Origin: Pseudomaricurvus sp050633365
GTDB taxonomy: Bacteria; Pseudomonadota; Gammaproteobacteria; Pseudomonadales; Cellvibrionaceae
NCBI GenBank assembly: GCA_050633365.1
Contig: JBOEGJ010000003.1
Location: forward strand, 62,001-126,000
Direction: 5' to 3'
Length of the DNA stretch: 64,000 nt
Below the pieces are notes generated by a model. That model saw nothing but the letters and a program-made list of their open reading frames with translations. It did no database searches and was not told where the DNA came from. Below are positions 59,346 through 64,000 of the stretch, piece by piece. Numbering within the stretch: the first letter of the stretch is position 1; each line of letters opens with the position of its first letter. A program made the translations under genes and the position numbers.

Positions 59346-60656
59346 TCAGTGGAGTTTGAGTCGAGGTCGAATCAGTAGATTTATCTTGTCCGTCAAGGCT
59401 AGCAACATTGTCCGAAACCAGCCGTGCAGTGCATATTGATGCATGCGGTAGAGCGATACGTAGGCGGCACGGGCGATACGACCTTCGACGTTGAGGCTGC
59501 CACCACTGAGCCCACCCATAAGCTTGCCCACCGCGCTGTAGTGACTCAGCGAAATCAGTGATCCCCGATCTCTATAGATGAACGGCTGCAGTGGTTTATC
59601 GCTGATTAGCCTCAAAATATTGTCGCCCACTTGCGCAGCCATCTGATGGGCTGATTGGGCTCGCGGTGGCACCCAGCGATCTTCGCCATCTGGGCCTTTC
59701 ATAGTGCAGCCAGCGCAGTCTCCTAAAGCAAAAATATGGTCATTGCCTTTTAGGAGCAGTGTTGGGTCGACCAGTAATTGATTGGCGCGATTGGTTTCAA
59801 GCCCGTCCAGCTGAGTTAAAAAGTCCGGTGCTTTAACGCCGGCGGCCCAGACCATTAAGTCGGCCTCGATCAATTCATCGTCCTTGGTGAGTAGGCCGTC
59901 TGGCTGTGCTTTTTGAACGATGGTGGCCGTGCGGACCTCGACACCGAGCTTATTAAGCTCTTGGTGAGCTGCGGCCGAGATTCTGTCGGTTAGCGCCGGC
60001 AGCACCCGTGGGCCGGCCTCGACCAGTGACACTTGCAAATGCTCGGGTTTGATGTGGTTGAGCCCGTAAGTGGAGAACCACTCTCGGGCCTTAAACAGCT
60101 CGGCAGACAGTTCGACCCCAGTGGCACCGGCGCCAACGATGGCGATATTGAGCTTTTGATCGACCTCACCCTCACGCAATTCTCGGTTCAGACGAATAAA
60201 TCGATTCACCAGGCGGCGGTGAAAGCGCTCAGCTTGTTGAGGGCTATCGAGGAAGATACAGTGATCAGCAATGCCTTCAACCCCAAAATCGTTGGACACA
60301 CTGCCGATGGCAAATACCAGAATATCGTAACTTTCGTCACGTTCGGGCAAAATTTCCTGTCCGTCTTCGTCGTGCAGGGCCGCTAACTGAATGGTTTTGT
60401 CGGCACGGTTTAACCCACACAGAGTGCCTAGTTTGAAGCGAAAGTGGTTGTTGTGCGCGTGCGCACGGTAGCTGACAGAATCAACGTCCGCGTTCAACGA
60501 GCCCGATGCAACTTCGTGCAGCAGTGGCTTCCAAATATGGGTGTGGTTACGATCGAGTAAAAGCACGTCGGCCTTACCTTTTCGTCCCAGCGTTTTTCCT
60601 AATTTAGTAGCCAGCTCTAATCCACCAGCGCCTCCTCCAACAATGACAATTTTCAT
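59346..60656 (-). CDS. ndh: NADH:quinone dehydrogenase type II
   Basis: 436-aa peripheral flavoprotein passing electrons from NADH to quinone without proton pumping. The FAD Rossmann motif is at the N-terminus (VIVGGGAGGLELA) and the NADH motif follows near residue 175 (IAIVGAGATGVELSAEL). FALGDCAG marks the second FAD contact. The C-terminal amphipathic segment fits membrane binding. It sits near cioAB and the GbsR-like gene, giving a complete non-pumping NADH to oxygen route through quinol. Confidence 0.94.
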   Translation of the reverse strand: MKIVIVGGGAGGLELATKLGKTLGRKGKADVLLLDRNHTHIWKPLLHEVASGSLNADVDSVSYRAHAHNNHFRFKLGTLCGLNRADKTIQLAALHDEDGQEILPERDESYDILVFAIGSVSNDFGVEGIADHCIFLDSPQQAERFHRRLVNRFIRLNRELREGEVDQKLNIAIVGAGATGVELSAELFKAREWFSTYGLNHIKPEHLQVSLVEAGPRVLPALTDRISAAAHQELNKLGVEVRTATIVQKAQPDGLLTKDDELIEADLMVWAAGVKAPDFLTQLDGLETNRANQLLVDPTLLLKGNDHIFALGDCAGCTMKGPDGEDRWVPPRAQSAHQMAAQVGDNILRLISDKPLQPFIYRDRGSLISLSHYSAVGKLMGGLSGGSLNVEGRIARAAYVSLYRMHQYALHGWFRTMLLALTDKINLLIRPRLKLH

Positions 60657-60919
60657 GGGTTACCTTTAAGTCAAGAAATAGTCCTCTGCGTTCCGGATTG
60701 CTCAACACAAGGTAAGTCGGGCAAGAAAATCAGAGGAGTATCGCCTGCTAAGTCAACCGTTTTAAAGCAATCACAAGCGATATTCAACAGTTGATTAATT
60801 AATAATTCTTTAGTTGGTGATAGATAAAATTACAACGAGGATGAGGGTAGTGCTTTTATAATCGTTGTTACTCGGTAAACTTCTTTTTCATTGCAGAAAC
60901 AAACTGACGGGAACAGACC

Positions 60920-61594
60920 ATGGCGACTAATGATTGCGTAACGAGACCTCTGGATTTCAAGGAATTATCACCGGCGCAGATGCTGGAAAATTCTCGTCAA
61001 ACTGCAGAGCAATTAGCGCGTCGTCGTACCGTTAGAGATTTTTCGGATCGTGCCGTTGATCCAGAAATTATTGACAACGCCATAAGAGCGGCGGCGACAG
61101 CTCCCAGTGGGGCTAACAAGCAACCGTGGCATTTTGTGGTGATATCCAACGCTGAGATAAAAAAGGCCATACGCGAAGCGGCAGAGGAAGAGGAGCGAGC
61201 TTTTTACGGTGGGCGCGCTACCGAGAGTTGGCTCGCCGATTTAAAGCAGTTTGGAACGGATTCGGAAAAGCCGTTCTTAGAGGTCGCCCCCTATTTGATA
61301 GCGGTGTTCTTAGAGCGCAGTAGCATTGATGAAGACGGCGTCAAACACAAAAATTACTATATGCCTGAGTCGGTGGGTATCGCCTCGGGCATGCTGCTAA
61401 CGGCGTTGCACAATTCGGGGTTGGCGACTCTGACCCATACCCCGAGTCCAATGGGATTTCTGAGTGAGATACTGAAACGCCCCAATAATGAAAAACCTTA
61501 CTTGTTGGTGGTTACGGGTTATCCAGCAGGCGACGCCCAAGTCCCCGATATCGAACGCAAACCGTTTGAAGAGGTGTGCTCGCACTTCTCATAA
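60920..61594 (+). CDS. Nitroreductase family flavoprotein
   Basis: 224-aa FMN enzyme. RRTVRDFSDRAVDPE and the FMN-binding APSGANKQPWHFVVI are present, and GIASGMLLTALHNSGLATL is the usual central helix. The PSGANKQPWHF form and long N-terminus resemble the iodotyrosine deiodinase/BluB-like branch more than NfsA/B. The substrate is unknown. Divergent from ndh. Confidence 0.85.
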   Translation: MATNDCVTRPLDFKELSPAQMLENSRQTAEQLARRRTVRDFSDRAVDPEIIDNAIRAAATAPSGANKQPWHFVVISNAEIKKAIREAAEEEERAFYGGRATESWLADLKQFGTDSEKPFLEVAPYLIAVFLERSSIDEDGVKHKNYYMPESVGIASGMLLTALHNSGLATLTHTPSPMGFLSEILKRPNNEKPYLLVVTGYPAGDAQVPDIERKPFEEVCSHFS

Positions 61595-61894
61595 GTTGCA
61601 ACGACAAGTGATTGAATAGAAGGCCAATCCCCGAGCATATTGGCAGCTCGCGGAGGCCGGAAAATAACTCGACGCTTAGAATTATGATTAATGCCAATAA
61701 TATGGTCGATGGTCGCCATCGAACAGCTATGCGCTGCGCCATTGATCCCTCCTGCGCTGGAAAGAGCGTGTCAGCAAAAAGTAACTTGCAGCGTATGACC
61801 CTTTTACGGGAGTCGAAGCGCCTTAGCTTGCATCCTACTCTTTGATCCAATGCGGGAAGATTGCCGTATAAACCGGAGATCAGAGAGAAATTCT
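61595..61894. other. Leader region of the TIGR01777 operon
   Basis: About 300 bases without a gene, ending in the ECF-like promoter at 61843-61872. A minus-strand frame of about 110 codons across this gap lacks a ribosome site and any known motif. Confidence 0.4.
61843..61872 (+). promoter_or_regulatory. Candidate ECF11 (RpoE-ChrR type) promoter
   Basis: TGATCC (61843-61848), exactly 18 bases, then TATAAA (61867-61872), 22 bases before the ATG. The TGATCC -35 with an 18-base spacer is the hallmark of promoters of the singlet-oxygen-responsive sigma factor. The operon content fits that regulon. Confidence 0.6.
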
Positions 61895-62803
61895 ATGAAA
61901 ATATTGATAACCGGAGGCTCAGGGTTGATAGGCAGGGCCTTTATTGAGAGGTTTAACGGCTATCAATTTACCGCCCTTACGAGATCTGCTAGCAAAGCGA
62001 GACAGAGGCTGCCGGATTCTGTGCAGCTAATTGAATCCTTAGACTGTTTAGACGCTTTGGATGAATTTGACGCGGTTATCAATCTTGCCGGTGAGCCCAT
62101 TATTGACAAGCGCTGGAGTCGCAAGCAAAAAGAGATTATTAGCCAAAGCCGCTGGAAGATAACCAAACAATTGGTGGATCTTTTTTCCCGCAGCGAGCTT
62201 CCTCCGAAGGTATTTCTCAGCGGTTCAGCGATTGGCGCTTATGGTAATAGCGCAGACGAGCTTGTTGACGAATCCTATCAAATCACCGGCAATGATTTTT
62301 CTAGTTCGCTATGTCGGCGATGGGAAGAAATTGCCATTCAGGCAGCGCCCTTTACACGTGTGGTGTTTCTGCGTACCGGTATAGTGCTTGCGCGGCAGGA
62401 AGGGGCCTTGTCAAAAATGTTGTTGCCGTTTAAGTGTGGCTTAGGAGGCCGCGTTGGTAGCGGTGAGCAATTCATGTCGTGGATTCATGTGGAGGATCAC
62501 ATATCAGCCATTGATTCTTTGCTCGCAAACGAGCGCTTTTCCGGCCCTGTCAACCTGGTTGCTCCCGACGCGGTCAGCAATCGTGATTTTACCCAAGAGT
62601 TGGCGCAATCGCTGAATCGCCCTGCTTTTTTACCACTACCTGAAAAAGTACTGCAGCTTCTACTCGGCGAATCTTCTTGTCTCTTACTCGAGGGGCAGAG
62701 AGTCATACCTCAGAAACTGCTCAGTGATGGCTTTAGGTTTAGTTTTCCAACTTTGAAGTCAGCTTTGTCTGATCTGCTCGGAAAAAATGAGGAGTCAAAG
62801 TGA
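61895..62803 (+). CDS. TIGR01777 family SDR-type epimerase/oxidoreductase
   Basis: 302-aa NAD(P)-binding protein. MKILITGGSGLIGRAF is the Rossmann GxxGxxG motif, and VINLAGEPIIDKRWSRKQK and FLSGSAIGAYG are family signatures. A C-terminal DUF1731-like part follows (QRVIPQKLLSDGF). The ATG at 61895 follows AGAGAG. It overlaps the lipocalin start by 4 bases. Homologues recur in photo-oxidative stress clusters. Confidence 0.9.
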   Translation: MKILITGGSGLIGRAFIERFNGYQFTALTRSASKARQRLPDSVQLIESLDCLDALDEFDAVINLAGEPIIDKRWSRKQKEIISQSRWKITKQLVDLFSRSELPPKVFLSGSAIGAYGNSADELVDESYQITGNDFSSSLCRRWEEIAIQAAPFTRVVFLRTGIVLARQEGALSKMLLPFKCGLGGRVGSGEQFMSWIHVEDHISAIDSLLANERFSGPVNLVAPDAVSNRDFTQELAQSLNRPAFLPLPEKVLQLLLGESSCLLLEGQRVIPQKLLSDGFRFSFPTLKSALSDLLGKNEESK

Positions 62804-63330
62804 AGTTCCTTCAAGTCATGTGTGTAGCAAGTCTTTCTTTTCTATTGGGTTGTGTTGGGACACCCGAGGGAATTGAACCCATTGAAAAATTTGAGGTGGA
62901 TCGTTATCTAGGGCAATGGTACGAAATAGCCCGGCTTGATCACTCTTTTGAGCGCGGCCTAGAGCAAGTTGCTGCCAACTACAGTATGGGTGACGATGGC
63001 AGCATCAAGGTGATTAATCGAGGTTTTGATGTCGATGAGAATCGTTGGAATCGAGCTGAAGGAAAGGCCTATTTCGTCGGTGATGAAACTGTCGGGCATT
63101 TGAAGGTGTCTTTCTTTGGCCCTTTTTATGGTTCCTATGTCATTTTTGATCTCGGGGATGATTATCAATATTCCCTTGTTACCAGTAATACTCGATCGTA
63201 CTTATGGCTTCTTTCCCGATCACCGATTATTGACGAAACGCTAAAGGCCGACTTAATCAAACGAATCGCCGATCTGGGTTTTGATGTTGAGGGGCTAATA
63301 TTTGTCAAACACAGGAGGGAGCCGTTTTAA
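62800..63330 (+). CDS. blc: Outer-membrane lipoprotein lipocalin (Blc)
   Basis: 176-aa lipocalin. A lipoprotein signal (SLSFLLGC, Cys about 18) is followed by the lipocalin signature (DRYLGQWYEIARLDHSFERGL) and YSLVTSN..YLWLLSRSP. It binds lipids or lysophospholipids at the outer membrane in membrane repair. The GTG start overlaps the upstream gene (GTGA). In photo-oxidative regulons lipocalins accompany photolyase and related genes. Confidence 0.92.
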   Translation: MKFLQVMCVASLSFLLGCVGTPEGIEPIEKFEVDRYLGQWYEIARLDHSFERGLEQVAANYSMGDDGSIKVINRGFDVDENRWNRAEGKAYFVGDETVGHLKVSFFGPFYGSYVIFDLGDDYQYSLVTSNTRSYLWLLSRSPIIDETLKADLIKRIADLGFDVEGLIFVKHRREPF

Positions 63331-63331
63331 A

Positions 63332-63502
63332 ATGGCGAGCATGAAGGGCAATGAAATGATCCGAGAGTCCGTGCGCTTGCCTTGTCGCGGTTGTGTCAAG
63401 ACCTGTAAGCGTTACACGAGTTGTAATGGCCGCCCTTGGCGATTGCAAAAGAAAGATCCCATTCAGCTTGTGTCCAAAAAATCGATGTCCATAAAAGCTT
63501 GA
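63332..63502 (+). CDS. Small cysteine-rich protein
   Basis: 56-aa protein starting at an ATG 11 bases after a near-perfect AGGAGGGAG that lies inside the 3' end of blc. The middle carries four cysteines (LPCRGCVKTCKRYTSCNGRPWR) in a CxxC-x3-C-x5-C pattern that could bind a metal; the flanks are basic. I do not recognise the family. The strong ribosome site and tight operon position support translation. Confidence 0.65.
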   Translation: MASMKGNEMIRESVRLPCRGCVKTCKRYTSCNGRPWRLQKKDPIQLVSKKSMSIKA

Positions 63503-63541
63503 GCAGCAGCAATGTAAAAGTGTCAGTGAATAGGTGGTTTT

Positions 63542-63946
63542 ATGGCTGGTAAGGTTCTAACCATTTTTTATGATGGATTGTGTCCTATGTGCAGCTTGGA
63601 AATGAATAAGCTGAAGCAGCACGATCTAAATAACTTGATAACGTTAATCGATATTCATCAAGAGATTTTTCGTTTGGATTATCCGCACATAGGCTTCGAT
63701 AAGGCGATGCAGATTCTGCATGGTCAATACGATGGAAAAATACTACTCGGTTTAGATGTTACGCATCGTGCGTGGACGCTTGTGGGTAAAGGGTTTTGGG
63801 TTGCTCCTCTAGCATTTCCCTTGGTTAGGCAGCTGGCACATTTGTTCTACCTTTTGGTTGCTCGCCATCGTCACAGGATTTCCCGTTTTCTTCATCAGCG
63901 GTTGGGGATTGGCAGGGCTTCCTGCAGTCGAGATGTTTGTCGATAG
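63542..63946 (+). CDS. DCC-family thiol-disulfide oxidoreductase-like protein
   Basis: 134-aa protein. The N-terminal FYDGLCPMCSLEM holds the D-x-x-C-P-x-C motif that defines the DCC (DUF393) family. A helical region and basic tail follow. The redox role is inferred from the CxxC. It ends 10 bases before the terminator-like hairpin at 63957-63978, and operon-mates upstream are typical of light/singlet-oxygen response clusters. Confidence 0.85.
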   Translation: MAGKVLTIFYDGLCPMCSLEMNKLKQHDLNNLITLIDIHQEIFRLDYPHIGFDKAMQILHGQYDGKILLGLDVTHRAWTLVGKGFWVAPLAFPLVRQLAHLFYLLVARHRHRISRFLHQRLGIGRASCSRDVCR

Positions 63947-63956
63947 AATAAAAAAA

Positions 63957-63978
63957 GCCGCTATCCGAGGATAGCGGC
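63957..63978 (-). terminator. Terminator hairpin at the right edge
   Basis: GCCGCTATC-CGAG-GATAGCGGC stem. The T run (CTTTTTTTATTC) is on the minus strand, so it should end a minus-strand gene beyond the window, although it may also slow the DCC transcript. Confidence 0.75.
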
Positions 63979-64000
63979 AAGAACCATAGAGATTGGTTGA

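Noticed and set aside
61512..61850. 112-codon minus-strand frame between the nitroreductase and TIGR01777 genes
   Set aside because: Overlaps the nitroreductase 3' end, no ribosome site and no motif.
1..64000. CRISPR arrays, tRNA/rRNA genes, insertion sequences, integron or phage modules
   Set aside because: None recognised: no regularly spaced repeats, no cloverleaf or rRNA-like sequence, and no transposase or integrase motifs in any reading frame inspected.

Overview
The window looks like chromosomal housekeeping DNA from an aerobic, flagellated, probably marine gammaproteobacterium. The basis is gene neighbourhoods shared with Pseudomonas, Vibrio and their relatives: lptD divergent from amgK-murU, rpe-gph-trpEGDC, crp beside a YhfA-like OsmC gene, dusB-fis, prmA-dusB, and xseB-ispA-dxs divergent from the sodium-type stator genes pomA-pomB. 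TonB-dependent uptake, a CIO-type bd oxidase and a photo-oxidative-stress-like operon also fit. A member of the Cellvibrionales or a related order is plausible, but this is inference; no rRNA gene is present.

Layout. 1-12.4 kb: lptD (cut by the left edge), MurNAc recycling genes amgK-murU, a DUF3530 protein, rpe, gph and the trpE-G-D-C run. 12.4-21.6 kb: signalling and regulation, with an orphan periplasmic binding protein, CRP, an OsmC protein, two sensor kinases (one with a degenerate ATP domain), coq7 and a Ycf46-like AAA ATPase. 21.8-32.4 kb: a long minus-strand housekeeping block of purD, purH, fis, dusB, a DUF3426 protein, prmA, dxs, ispA and xseB. 32.6-35.5 kb: motility block pomA, pomB and a PilZ protein, followed by a strong candidate for an unannotated CsrB/RsmY/RsmZ-type regulatory RNA. 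35.8-50.3 kb: accessory genes, including an HNH nuclease, TetR regulators, a possible phospholipase-A2-like secreted protein, a beta-lactamase-like hydrolase with two Crp/Fnr-type regulators, cytochrome c, and an amidohydrolase/TetR/alpha-beta hydrolase/GST cluster. It also holds an easily missed NrtS-like membrane gene overlapping a binding-protein gene. 50.5-60.7 kb: TonB receptor, a PAS-GGDEF-EAL protein, fbp, cioAB with a GbsR-like regulator, and ndh. 60.9-64 kb: a nitroreductase and an operon of TIGR01777 oxidoreductase, lipocalin, a small Cys-rich protein and a DCC protein, behind a promoter resembling the RpoE-ChrR (ECF11) class.

No transposase, integrase, CRISPR array, tRNA, rRNA or recognisable defence island was seen. 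The main new items are the GGA-rich RNA at about 35279-35425, the ECF11-like promoter and its operon, the hidden NrtS-like gene, two perfect 18-bp operator-like palindromes (45799-45816 and 59200-59217), and a pair of related long palindromic repeats between purD and purH. All functional calls come from reading motifs and gene context; no database search was run.
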